Source: Kutzneria sp. CA-103260 (GTDB lineage Bacteria; Actinomycetota; Actinomycetes; Mycobacteriales; Pseudonocardiaceae). Taken from it: 64,000 nucleotides of DNA. The stretch covers positions 620,001 to 684,000 of the forward strand of contig NZ_CP073318.1 of the NCBI RefSeq assembly GCF_018263855.1, written 5' to 3'. Position numbers and translations under genes: made by a program. Positions 33,255 to 40,912 of the stretch are shown here, in pieces. The notes beneath the pieces are model-generated. The model saw only the letters and a list, made by a program, of their open reading frames with translations, made no database searches and was not told the DNA's origin. Positions within the stretch are counted from its first letter, which is position 1. Each line of letters opens with the position of its first letter.

Positions 33255-33911
33255 GGCAGTCTGGTCGCCTATCTCGCCGCCGCCGACCGGGAGCACCTGC
33301 TCGCCGGCGGCGTGCGGCGGGCCTACGCGGCCGACGAGGTGCTGATCCGCGAGGGCGATCCGGCCGACTTCGTGCACGTGATCGTCGCCGGCTGGGTTCG
33401 GGTGTCCACCCTGCTGCCCGACGGCCGTGAACTGGTCTACGCCCTGCGCGGGCCCGGCGACGTGCTGGGGGAGCTGGCCGCCCTGCACGGCTGGGAGCGC
33501 ACCGCCTCCGTGCGCAGCCTGGAGCCGACCACCGTGGCCCAGCTGACCGCCGCCCAGTTCCAGGCCGGCCTGCGGTCCCGACCAGAGATCGGGATCGCGC
33601 TGATCAAGACCCTCGCCTTCCGCCTGCGCGAGGCCGAGCTGGCCCGTGTCGGCACCGTGTCCCTGGACATCAGCCACCGCCTGGCGCGTCACCTCGCCAC
33701 CCTGATGGCCGAGCGCGGCCGGCCCACCCCCGAGGGCATCGTCATCGCCACCCCGTTCACCCAGGAGGAGATCGCCAACCAGCTCGGCGCCTCCCGCCGT
33801 GCCGTCGCCCGCGCCATTGCCATGCTCCGCTCCCGCGGCGTCCTCACCACCGGCCGCCGCCGCATCGTGGTCAGCCGCCCCGACGTCCTCAAAGCCCTGG
33901 CCCGACGGTGA
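33237..33911 (+). CDS. Crp/Fnr-family transcriptional regulator
   Basis: 224 residues: an N-terminal cyclic-nucleotide-binding fold (VLIREGDPADFVHVIVAGWV and PGDVLGELAAL), a dimer helix, and a C-terminal winged HTH with TQEEIANQLGASRRAVARAI. The sensor lacks the RTA/S-type phosphate-binding arginine of cAMP receptors (ELAALHGWERTASV is only partly similar), and there is no cysteine cluster for FeS as in Fnr. The effector is therefore unclear. A perfect palindrome covers the start codon. It lies 58 bases downstream of the aldehyde dehydrogenase and may control it. Confidence 0.9.
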   Translation: MDDPVTGSLVAYLAAADREHLLAGGVRRAYAADEVLIREGDPADFVHVIVAGWVRVSTLLPDGRELVYALRGPGDVLGELAALHGWERTASVRSLEPTTVAQLTAAQFQAGLRSRPEIGIALIKTLAFRLREAELARVGTVSLDISHRLARHLATLMAERGRPTPEGIVIATPFTQEEIANQLGASRRAVARAIAMLRSRGVLTTGRRRIVVSRPDVLKALARR

Positions 33912-33913
33912 GT

Positions 33914-33946
33914 GCCACATGGCACATTCGCTCCGTGCCATGTGGC
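33914..33946 (+). terminator. Strong hairpin after the Crp/Fnr gene
   Basis: GCCACATGGCAC (33914-33925) pairs perfectly with GTGCCATGTGGC (33935-33946) around a nine-base loop, three bases after the stop. There is no T tract, which is common for actinomycete terminators. Confidence 0.7.
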
Positions 33947-34004
33947 GCTGAGCCGAATCCCCTTCCGCCGCATGCTGAATGCGTCCTACCGGGGAGGGGG
34001 AACC

Positions 34005-34052
34005 ATGGAGAGTCACCTGATTGTCCTGATCGCGGGCATCGCCCGCAGCTGA
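34005..34052 (+). CDS. Possible 15-residue peptide
   Basis: ATG 34005 is preceded by a G-rich ribosome site (GGGGAGGGGG, four bases away) and encodes MESHLIVLIAGIARS, then TGA. The peptide is mostly hydrophobic. It sits alone in the 170-base gap between the Crp/Fnr gene and the convergent Sa_NUDIX-like gene. It could be a translated small peptide, a leader, or chance. There is no comparative evidence here. Confidence 0.3.
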   Translation: MESHLIVLIAGIARS

Positions 34053-34081
34053 CCGGGGGGACCGCGCCCCGTCGCCGCGGG

Positions 34082-34675
34082 TCAGCGCAGCGATGGGGCG
34101 CGGCTGGTGAGATACGCCGTGTGTGGCGCGATGACCGCCGCGCCGACGTGCCCGTTCGCCACGTCCTCGGCGGTGGCGGACAGCACGGTGTGCACGCGGG
34201 AATCCTCGGCCAGCGCCAGGATCCGATCCCGCGCGGGGGACGTGCCCACGAGGTCGTGGAACTCGAACCCTCGCAGTTCCTGGCCGGAGCACTCGATCTC
34301 GGTGCTCATCCGATCGAAGCTCAGGTTCTGGCCGGGCACCCCGAACTCGGCCAACACCTCGGCCATCGACCGCCGCAGGCACGCCGCCCCGTCCTCCCGG
34401 CCGGCGCCGCTGTCGAACCACCGCACGAAGCCGTCGATCGACCGCGCCGGCAGGAAGCCGCGCAGATGGTGGTCGTGATCGCCGGCGAAGCCCAGCCGCC
34501 TGAGCGCCTCCGGCCCGTCGTGCCGGAACACGCCGCCGGGCGGCGCGAACGCTCCCGGGCGGCTGTGCGACTCGACCAGCACGATCCGGTCGTCGCCCTC
34601 GGTCTGCTCGGGGCGGATCCGCAGCACGGCCGCGAAACACACCCGGACGGGCCGTGCACGTCGTTGCCAGAACAC
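34082..34675 (-). CDS. SMODS-associated NUDIX-like (Sa_NUDIX) protein
   Basis: 197 residues, soluble. The order of motifs recalls the Sa_NUDIX domain described near CD-NTase (SMODS) genes: GAFAPPGGVFRHDGPEALRRLGF (given here in two parts, GAFAPPGGV and EALRRLGF), then LRGFLPARSIDGFVRWF, then a Nudix-box-like helix REDGAACLRRSMAEVLAEFG. In active Nudix enzymes that helix reads REx2EE; here the RE and EE positions are altered (RS and EV), so hydrolysis is doubtful. GTG 34675 has AAGGAGG eight bases upstream. It is divergent from an unrecognised gene, sharing a 142-base region. No cyclase or effector of a CBASS system is adjacent. Confidence 0.5.
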   Translation of the reverse strand: MFWQRRARPVRVCFAAVLRIRPEQTEGDDRIVLVESHSRPGAFAPPGGVFRHDGPEALRRLGFAGDHDHHLRGFLPARSIDGFVRWFDSGAGREDGAACLRRSMAEVLAEFGVPGQNLSFDRMSTEIECSGQELRGFEFHDLVGTSPARDRILALAEDSRVHTVLSATAEDVANGHVGAAVIAPHTAYLTSRAPSLR

Positions 34676-34817
34676 AGACTGCGCCTCCTTCCGAGTGAAT
34701 GCCCCACCAAATCGGGCCGGTCACTCCTAGCATCGGATGGATGGTCGCGTGGCCGCGACGCCGGAACTGGCCGGATCCTGGCCGTGTTGGCGGCGGTTCT
34801 GGCCGAAGGGGATGGGC

Positions 34818-35774
34818 ATGACCGAGGTCGACCTGGTCCGCGAGTTCATCACTCTGCGCCGCGGCCGCGGGCTGCACCGGGCGGACGTGCATCGGCGCAT
34901 CGGCCGGGCGGTGGCGCGCTGGGCCGACATCCCGGCCGACTGCGGCGGCGCTGACGTGCGGCGGCTGGTCAACCAGGCCATCGGCCGGCTGGCGGAGGTG
35001 GACCTGCTGCCGGAGGACCGCCGAATCGTGCTGGTGGCACTCGGGTTGGACCGCGAGTTGCACGCCGCGACACTGTCAAGGCGCACCTCGCTGCTGGCCG
35101 CCGACCAGCGGCTGTCCGAGCGCACCGCCCGCCGCCGCGTCGACGACGCGTTCGTCAAGCTGGCGCAGGTGATCGCCAAGCACGTCGACCAGCAGGACCC
35201 GGAGCGCGGCTGGGCGGTGCGCCGATTACGGGTGCTGGTCCGGCTGGACCGCCCGGCGCCCGAGGTGATCGAGGAGCGCACCGTCGTGGCCACCCGCGAC
35301 GGGCTGGACCACATCGTCGCCCGGTTCAGCGTGCCGCGCCGGCGGGACGGGGCCGACATCGACCGCGAGGTGGACGCCGACATCCAGCACGGGGTCCGCA
35401 TCGTCGAGTCGAAACGCTTCGGGGCCAACCACTTCTGGTACCTGCTGGCGCTGCCGCGGCCGCTGGCCTGGAACGAGGCGCACACCTACACCATCGTGTT
35501 CCAGGTCCGGGACGGGGAGCCGATCGCCGACCACTACGTGTTCAACCCGCTGGTCAGCTGCTCGCTGTTCGAGACGAGGGTCCGCTTCGACGCCGCCCGC
35601 CGGCCGGTCGCGGTGTGGCGGACCGACCGGGCCGTGCCGCGCACGCTGCCGCACCGGGGCGTGCCGGACGGGCCGCTGCTGCCGCTGGACGGCGCGCACG
35701 AGGTCGAGGCCGTCTTCGACGATCCGGAGCAGGGTTTCAGCTACGGCGTGAGCTGGCGGTACGAGTCCGACTAG
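34818..35774 (+). CDS. Unrecognised protein with an HTH-like segment, divergent from the Sa_NUDIX-like gene
   Basis: 318 residues from ATG 34818, where AAGGGG lies six bases upstream; an ATG at 34737 is in frame but has no ribosome site. The N-terminal 120 residues are helical, and LSERTARRRVDDAF (99-112) looks like a helix-turn-helix recognition region. The C-terminal 170 residues are beta-rich, with FGANHFWYLLALPRPLAWNEAHTY (parts: NHFWYLLAL and WNEAHTY) and end in FSYGVSWRYESD. Codon 137 (35226-35228) is TTA, rare in this genome. The stop overlaps the stop of the convergent STAS gene by four bases. I do not recognise the family. A regulatory or sensory role is a guess. Confidence 0.6.
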   Translation: MTEVDLVREFITLRRGRGLHRADVHRRIGRAVARWADIPADCGGADVRRLVNQAIGRLAEVDLLPEDRRIVLVALGLDRELHAATLSRRTSLLAADQRLSERTARRRVDDAFVKLAQVIAKHVDQQDPERGWAVRRLRVLVRLDRPAPEVIEERTVVATRDGLDHIVARFSVPRRRDGADIDREVDADIQHGVRIVESKRFGANHFWYLLALPRPLAWNEAHTYTIVFQVRDGEPIADHYVFNPLVSCSLFETRVRFDAARRPVAVWRTDRAVPRTLPHRGVPDGPLLPLDGAHEVEAVFDDPEQGFSYGVSWRYESD

Positions 35775-36070
35775 AGGCCGAGCAGGCCGTCGATGCCGGT
35801 GACCCGCATGACCTTGAGCAGATGGGGCTGGGGGTTGGCCACGCTGAACGCGATGCCGCGCTGTTCGGCGGCCTGGCGGCCGGAGAGCAGGACGCGCAGG
35901 CCGGTGGAGTCCATGAAGGAGACCGCGGTGAGATCGATTCTCACGGCGTGCGCGCCGGCGGTGGACACGGCCGTGGTGACCGCCTCCTCCAGGCTCGGCG
36001 CGGTGCCCAGGTCCACTTCGCCGGACACGGCGAGGACCACGGTCTCCGTTCCTTCGCTGCTGATTCGCAC
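35771..36070 (-). CDS. STAS-domain anti-sigma factor antagonist
   Basis: 99 residues, a single STAS domain. The phospho-site loop FMDSTGLRVLL carries the conserved Ser that partner kinases phosphorylate, and VSGEVDLGTAPSLEEAV is the usual N-terminal strand-helix. Such proteins sequester RsbW-like anti-sigma kinases when dephosphorylated, often by SpoIIE phosphatases. No kinase gene is next to it. It lies nine bases downstream of the SRPBCC-epimerase gene and probably shares its transcript. GTG start. Confidence 0.9.
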   Translation of the reverse strand: MRISSEGTETVVLAVSGEVDLGTAPSLEEAVTTAVSTAGAHAVRIDLTAVSFMDSTGLRVLLSGRQAAEQRGIAFSVANPQPHLLKVMRVTGIDGLLGL

Positions 36071-36079
36071 CCGGCAACC

Positions 36080-36985
36080 CTACTTGCGTCCGAACAGGTG
36101 ACGCAGCGCCGTGTCCAGGTCCGGGTGTCGGAACACGACTCCGGCAGGTGGCGTAGCGATCCGGTCGGGGGTGTAGGCCGCCGGCAGGTGTGCGGTGAAG
36201 TCCTTGCGCGGCAGGGGATTCGGCGACACGGCGTCGATGTCGCCGCGGATGTCGGCAAGCAGCGCGAACAGGAAAACGCCGGCCAGATCGTCCAGTGAGA
36301 TCCAGTTCACCAGACGGTCGCCGGAGGCCAGCAGCGGCACCCGGGGACGGACCAGGCCGCCGGCGGGGTAGCTGACCCGAGCCGTGCGGTCACCAACCGT
36401 CACCTTGCCGGTGGTGAGGTCGACGCTGGCGTCGCCGTGGGTGACGAGGCGATGGCCGCCGGTGGTGAGCAGCGCCTTGAGCGTCTCCGCGACCGCCGGA
36501 TCACCGCCGGTGACCGAGACGGCGAGCCGCGGACCGTTCAGGCGGTGGTGCAGGGCGAGGTCGCCGGCCAGCTGCCGATGCCGGTAGCGGAACATCCGGT
36601 ACAGCCTGACATCGACGAACGGGGCCGCGAAGGCGGCGAGCGGCAGGTCGTAACTGATCTCGTCCACCAGTTCGGTGCCCAGCGGCACCTCGAAGAACCG
36701 GTGACGGTGCGTCCACGATCGGAACGGTCCGTGCTCCTGGACGTCGATGAACTCGTGCGGCGGCTGGTAGCCGGTGTGTCGGGCCACCCATCGTGGTCGC
36801 AGCGGCCCCGGCACGGCCAGCTCCATCACGGCGCGTGACCCCTCGGTGAGGGCCGGCGCCTCGGTCACGATGCGCACCGGCTCCCACGGCGGGGTCAGCC
36901 GCCGCATCGCGCCGGGGCGCTCGTGCCAGCCGTACACCTCCTCCACCGGGTAGGGGAAGGTCGTGCTGAACACGAACGTCTCCAT
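36080..36985 (-). CDS. SRPBCC protein fused to a truncated TIGR01777-type epimerase remnant
   Basis: 301 residues. The first 150 form an SRPBCC (cyclase/dehydrase-like) domain with METFVFSTTFPYPVEEVYGWHERPGA (start) and a closing MFRYRHRQLAGDL. The rest matches only parts of the NAD-binding epimerase normally fused to it: a degenerate SVTGGDPAVAETLKALLTTGG instead of a nucleotide-binding loop, then VNWISLDDLAGVF, PLPRKDF and the terminal FRHPDLDTALRHLFG of the DUF1731 tail. The typical family fusion is about 450-500 residues, so roughly 150 residues of the Rossmann core, including a Tyr-x3-Lys pair, are missing. An internal in-frame deletion seems likely. Confidence 0.8.
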   Translation of the reverse strand: METFVFSTTFPYPVEEVYGWHERPGAMRRLTPPWEPVRIVTEAPALTEGSRAVMELAVPGPLRPRWVARHTGYQPPHEFIDVQEHGPFRSWTHRHRFFEVPLGTELVDEISYDLPLAAFAAPFVDVRLYRMFRYRHRQLAGDLALHHRLNGPRLAVSVTGGDPAVAETLKALLTTGGHRLVTHGDASVDLTTGKVTVGDRTARVSYPAGGLVRPRVPLLASGDRLVNWISLDDLAGVFLFALLADIRGDIDAVSPNPLPRKDFTAHLPAAYTPDRIATPPAGVVFRHPDLDTALRHLFGRK

Positions 36986-36998
36986 GCACCCCAGTCTG

Positions 36999-38006
36999 CT
37001 ACGGCAGCAGCAGGTTCACATCACCGAACTCGTGCCACAGGTAGCCCGCCCGCACAGCTTCGGTGTAGCAGGCCAGCAGCAGCGGCTCGGCGGCGATCGC
37101 GGCCAGCATGTCCAGGTGCGAGGCCATCGGCTCGTGGAAGCCGGTGAGCAGCCCGTCCACCACCCGCACGCCCCGTTCCGGCGTGATGACGAGGTCGGTC
37201 CAACCCTTGGCCGCCACCACCCGGTCGCCGTCCACGGCGCTCTCCAGGGCCCGCACGGCGGTGGTGCCGACGCCGACGATCCGGTTGCCGGCGTGCCGGG
37301 CCTGGTTGACCAGGCGGGCGGTGGTCGCCGACACGGAGAACCGCTCCGGGTAAGGACGTTCGTGCGCCTCGGGGGAGGCGACGCCGGTGTGCAGCAGGAT
37401 CGGCGCGAACTGTACTCCCGCGTTCACCAGCCGGGTGACGATGCGGTCGGTGAACGGCCGGGACGCGCTGGGCATCTCGGCGCTGCCCGGATGCTCGGCG
37501 AAAACCGTCTGGTAGTAGGGGAGCGGCCAGGAGCGCGGCACGTAGCCGTAGCGGATGGGTGTGCCGTGGTCGAGCAGATACCTTGGCACGGAAGGAACAT
37601 CGAACACGGCCGTCCACAGGCGACCCCGCGAGTACGGCTCCAGCAAGGTGACCGTCGCGCCGCCGAGGAGGTCGTAGCGCTGCCCGGAGACGCCGTCCGG
37701 GAACGGGCCGTCGGCGGAGCGCAGTTCGATCAGCCAGCTGCCGTCGGGTTGTTGTGTCGACACGTGCAGGCGCAGGTCGGCGTTCAGCACCGGGAGCGCC
37801 GCCGGCATCGTGGCCGAGGTGTTGACCACCAGCACGTCGCCCGGCGTCAACAGGGTCGGCAGCTCGTCGAACCGGTGATGGCTGATCTCGCCGGACGCCC
37901 GCCTGCCGACCATCAACCGCACGCCGTCGCGGGTCAGCCCCCGAGCCTCGGGCGGCTCGTGCGCCTCCAGCTCCGCGGGCAGTGTGAAGTCCACTGTCGC
38001 TGTCAT
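36999..38006 (-). CDS. QueA-like S-adenosylmethionine:tRNA ribosyltransferase-isomerase family protein
   Basis: 335 residues. Family markers are VNTSATMPAAL, TPIRYGYV, PSASRPFT (PSAGLHFT in classical QueA), ILLHTGVASPE, and the C-terminal GVGTTAVRALES and FHEPMASHLDML. Classical QueA makes epoxyqueuosine from 7-aminomethyl-7-deazaguanine in tRNA. Many actinomycetes lack that pathway yet keep QueA-like genes, and the PSASRPFT variation suggests a divergent subgroup. It overlaps the VOC gene upstream (ATGA), and the VOC overlaps an SDR gene, so the three are co-transcribed. The true substrate may not be tRNA (inference). Confidence 0.85.
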   Translation of the reverse strand: MTATVDFTLPAELEAHEPPEARGLTRDGVRLMVGRRASGEISHHRFDELPTLLTPGDVLVVNTSATMPAALPVLNADLRLHVSTQQPDGSWLIELRSADGPFPDGVSGQRYDLLGGATVTLLEPYSRGRLWTAVFDVPSVPRYLLDHGTPIRYGYVPRSWPLPYYQTVFAEHPGSAEMPSASRPFTDRIVTRLVNAGVQFAPILLHTGVASPEAHERPYPERFSVSATTARLVNQARHAGNRIVGVGTTAVRALESAVDGDRVVAAKGWTDLVITPERGVRVVDGLLTGFHEPMASHLDMLAAIAAEPLLLACYTEAVRAGYLWHEFGDVNLLLP

Positions 38007-38341
38007 CGCTCACTCCAGATCATCACGGTCGCCCCGGCCGGGCCGCGCACCTCGAAGCCGTAGTGGCCACGGGGATAGCGACCCGGACCGCGCACCAAAT
38101 CCTCGGATCGCAGGGCGGCGTAGGCCTCATCGACCTCGGCGTCAGTCCCCAGCTGCAGTGCCAACGGCGCGACCTTGTCCGCCGCCTGGGCCAACTCCAC
38201 GTAGGCGCCGTCGGCGGCCCGCAGCACGACCCCGTCCTCGAAGCGATCCACCTCGGACAGTCCAAGTCGGACTGTGTAGAACGCCCTGGCCGCGTCGAGG
38301 TCGTCCACCTCGTACGGCAGCCACAGGGCGACCGGCTTCAC
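38003..38341 (-). CDS. Small VOC-superfamily protein
   Basis: 112 residues, one glyoxalase-like unit: WLPYEVDDLDAARAFYTVRLGL, then LRAADGAYVELAQ and a final GPAGATVMIW. Metal ligands of glyoxalase I are not evident, so binding rather than catalysis is possible. It starts at GTG 38341 overlapping the SDR stop (GTGA) and ends overlapping the QueA-like start (ATGA). Middle gene of a tight three-gene unit. Confidence 0.8.
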   Translation of the reverse strand: MKPVALWLPYEVDDLDAARAFYTVRLGLSEVDRFEDGVVLRAADGAYVELAQAADKVAPLALQLGTDAEVDEAYAALRSEDLVRGPGRYPRGHYGFEVRGPAGATVMIWSER

Positions 38342-39003
38342 AGCCGGACCCGCCCGGACTCCGGGCGTTCGGTCAGCAGCTTGACGTAGGCCGGGACCAC
38401 GGCCTCCGGCAGCTGCCGATCGCTGATGTCCTCGCCGGGAAAGGCGTCCTGGTGCATCTGCGTGCGCAGGTCGCCCGGGTCGACCACCCACACCCGCAGC
38501 GCCGGCGCCTCCACCGCCAGCACCTTGCCGATCTGCTCCAGGGCCGCCTTCGCCGAGCCGTACCCACCCCACCCGGGATACGGTTCGACGGCGGCGTCGG
38601 ACGTGACAAGAACGACCGCGCCGTCCCGGGCCAGCAGCGTCGGCAGCGCCTGCTGGGTCAGGGCCAGCTGGGCCAGCACGTTCACCTCGTACACCTCGCG
38701 CAGCCGGTCCAGCGGGAAGTCCGACAGCGGCGGCAGCGGGCTCGGCCCCAGCACGCCGGCGTTGTTGACCAGGAGGTCCAGCCCGCCCAGCTCCTCGGCC
38801 GCGGCGACCAGTTCGGCCCGGTGGCCGGCGTCGGTGATGTCGCCGGGGATCGCCCGGACCGGTCCGTCCAGTTGGTCGGCGGCGGTGCGCAGGTCCTCGG
38901 CCCCCCTGGCGTCGAGGACCAGGCTCCAGCCGGCGTCGGACAGGCCGTGGGCCAGGGCGAGCCCCAGTCCGCGGGACGCGCCGGTGATGATCGCGACGGG
39001 CAT
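38338..39003 (-). CDS. Short-chain dehydrogenase/reductase
   Basis: 221 residues. The NAD(P)-binding motif TGASRGLG is at the N-terminus, followed by LVNNAGV and the catalytic Ser in VLVTSDAAVE. Tyr/Lys of the active site appear as YGSAKAALE. WVVDPGDLRTQMHQD is the segment after the active site. I start at ATG 39003 since GAGGAGG lies eight bases upstream; a GTG at 39012 is too close to that site. It heads the SDR-VOC-QueA-like unit. Substrate unknown. Confidence 0.9.
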   Translation of the reverse strand: MPVAIITGASRGLGLALAHGLSDAGWSLVLDARGAEDLRTAADQLDGPVRAIPGDITDAGHRAELVAAAEELGGLDLLVNNAGVLGPSPLPPLSDFPLDRLREVYEVNVLAQLALTQQALPTLLARDGAVVLVTSDAAVEPYPGWGGYGSAKAALEQIGKVLAVEAPALRVWVVDPGDLRTQMHQDAFPGEDISDRQLPEAVVPAYVKLLTERPESGRVRL

Positions 39004-39156
39004 CCCCGTCACCTCCTCGGTGTCGTTTGTGCTCGGTTTCGACGCTAGGCAGCCGTGGGCGCGTCGCCATCGGGCTGCCGGTCCGAGCGGTCTACGACCT
39101 TGGACCTAGGACCGCCGCCCGATCCGCCGGTGCGCCGCAGTGGGTACGGTTGGCGC
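39004..39156. promoter_or_regulatory. Divergent promoter region between SDR unit and GAF kinase
   Basis: 153 bases carry promoters for the minus-strand SDR unit and the plus-strand kinase. The kinase start lacks a ribosome site, and TACGGT sits about ten bases before its ATG, consistent with a leaderless message. No clear palindrome is visible. Confidence 0.35.
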
Positions 39157-40290
39157 ATGGGCACCTGCGACCGGGAAGAGCTGCGTGAGCTGAGCGCGGC
39201 CGTGCTGGCCGTGACCGCGCGGCGGTCGGTCCGCGAGGTGCTGCAGACGATCCTCACCTCGGCGCGGCGGCTGCTGGACGCCCGCTACGCGGCGCTGGGC
39301 GTGCCGGACGAGAACGGCTCGTTCGCCGAGTTCCTGGCCGACGGCATCAGCGACGAGCAGTGGCGGGAGATCGGGCCGGTGCCGCGCCAGCACGGACTGC
39401 TCGGCGTGCTGCTGCGCGACCCGAATCCGGTGCGGCTGCGGGACATCCGGGAACATCCGCAGTTCGACTGGTGGCCGGCGGCGCATCCGGTGCTCACCGA
39501 CTTCCTTGGCATGCCGATCACCGACGGGGACGAGATCCTCGGCGAGCTGTTCCTGGCCAACAAGAACACGCCCGGCGGCTTCAGCGCCGAGGACGAGGAG
39601 CTGCTGCGGCTGCTGGCCGCGCACGCCGCCATCGCCATCGTCAACGCGCGGCTGTACGAGCGCAGCCGGGAACTGTCCATTGTGGCCGAACGCAACCGGA
39701 TCGCCCGCGAGCTGCACGACGCCGTGACGCAGAAGCTGTTCTCCCTGCGGCTGACCGCCGACGCGGCGGCGGCCCTGGTCGACCGTGATCCGGCGCGGGC
39801 GGCCGTCGAGCTCGGCACCGTGCGACGGCTGGCCGGCGAGGTCAGCGACGAGCTCCGGGCCGTGGTGGTCGGGCTGTTGCCGGTCGACCTGTCCGGTGAC
39901 GGCTTGGACACCGCCCTGCGCAAGCAGGCCGAGCTGCTGGACCGGGTGCACGAGGCCGATGTGGCGTTCGTCGGCTGCCCGGTGCCGAAGCTGACGTCCG
40001 CGCGGCGGGAGGCGCTGTACCGGATCGCCCAGGAGGCCCTGCACAACGCGCTGCGGCACGGCCGGCCGGGGCGGGTTGAGATCGACCTGGCGTCGTCCGA
40101 CGGGCAGGTAGTGTTGCAGGTCAGGGACGACGGCGTCGGCTTCGATCCGGCGCGGTCCGAGCAGGCGGCCCGCAAGCTCGGGCTGTCCTCGATGCGGGAA
40201 CGGGCCCGGAGCGTCGGCGGCCGGATGGCCGTGACGTCGACGCCCGGCGGCGGCACGACCGTGCGGGTGGAGGTGGCGACCGGTGGCTGA
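39157..40290 (+). CDS. GAF-domain histidine kinase (NarL-partner type)
   Basis: 377 residues, soluble. The GAF domain is about 20-165, HisKA_3 has His187 in RIARELHDAVTQKLF, and HATPase_c has the N-box-like IAQEALHNALRHGRPG and VRDDGVGFDP. The GAF resembles those of DevS/DosT-like sensors (GxxDxFLGMPI), but heme ligands cannot be judged. It overlaps the downstream response regulator by eight bases, making a two-component operon. No ribosome site is visible before ATG 39157. Confidence 0.9.
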   Translation: MGTCDREELRELSAAVLAVTARRSVREVLQTILTSARRLLDARYAALGVPDENGSFAEFLADGISDEQWREIGPVPRQHGLLGVLLRDPNPVRLRDIREHPQFDWWPAAHPVLTDFLGMPITDGDEILGELFLANKNTPGGFSAEDEELLRLLAAHAAIAIVNARLYERSRELSIVAERNRIARELHDAVTQKLFSLRLTADAAAALVDRDPARAAVELGTVRRLAGEVSDELRAVVVGLLPVDLSGDGLDTALRKQAELLDRVHEADVAFVGCPVPKLTSARREALYRIAQEALHNALRHGRPGRVEIDLASSDGQVVLQVRDDGVGFDPARSEQAARKLGLSSMRERARSVGGRMAVTSTPGGGTTVRVEVATGG

Positions 40291-40912
40291 GCTGATCAAG
40301 GTGTTGGTGGTGGACGATCATCCGGTGGTCCGGCAGGGGCTGCGCACCTTCCTCGACCTCCAGGACGACATCACCGTCGTGGGCGAGGCGGCCGACGGGC
40401 AGTCCTGTGTGGACGCTGCCGATGCCCTGCGGCCGGATGTCGTGCTGCTGGACCTGAAGATGCCCGGCAGCGGCGGAGTCGAGGCCCTGCACGGGCTTCG
40501 CGCCGCCGGCAACCCCGCCCGGGTCCTGGTGATCACCAGCTTCACCGATCCGGTGGCGGTGCTGCCGGCCGTACGCGCCGGCGCCGCCGGCTATGTGTAC
40601 AAGGACGTCGACCCGCCGGCGCTGGCCGCGGCCATTCGGGCCGTGCATGCCGGGCATGTGCTCCTGCACCCCGACGTCGCCCGGCTGCTCGCCGCCGGTG
40701 AGGCCCAGCCCTCAGGCGTGCACCTCACCGGCCGCGAGCGTGAGGTTCTCGGCGAGCTGGCCCGGGGTCGTTCCAACCGGGAGATCGCCAAGTCCCTTGT
40801 CCTGTCGGAGAAAACCGTCAAGACCCATGTCAGCGCCATATTGTCGAAGCTCGGCGTGCAGGACCGCACGCAGGCGGCGCTCCATGCCGTGCGCACCGGC
40901 CTGTTGGACTAG
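40283..40912 (+). CDS. NarL/LuxR-type response regulator
   Basis: 209 residues. Receiver with DD at 11-12, acceptor Asp57 in VVLLDLKMP, and K in VYKDVDPP. The LuxR-type HTH has LTGREREVLGELARGRSNREIAKSL (parts LTGREREVL and NREIAKSL) and VKTHVSAILSKLGV. Partner of the upstream GAF kinase, whose 3' end it overlaps. Its stop overlaps by four bases the stop of the convergent methyltransferase gene. Confidence 0.93.
   Translation: MAELIKVLVVDDHPVVRQGLRTFLDLQDDITVVGEAADGQSCVDAADALRPDVVLLDLKMPGSGGVEALHGLRAAGNPARVLVITSFTDPVAVLPAVRAGAAGYVYKDVDPPALAAAIRAVHAGHVLLHPDVARLLAAGEAQPSGVHLTGREREVLGELARGRSNREIAKSLVLSEKTVKTHVSAILSKLGVQDRTQAALHAVRTGLLD

Noticed and set aside
34737..34817. Upstream ATG extension of the unrecognised protein
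   Set aside because: No ribosome site at 34737 and an atypical W/P-rich leader; ATG 34818 has AAGGGG at the right distance.
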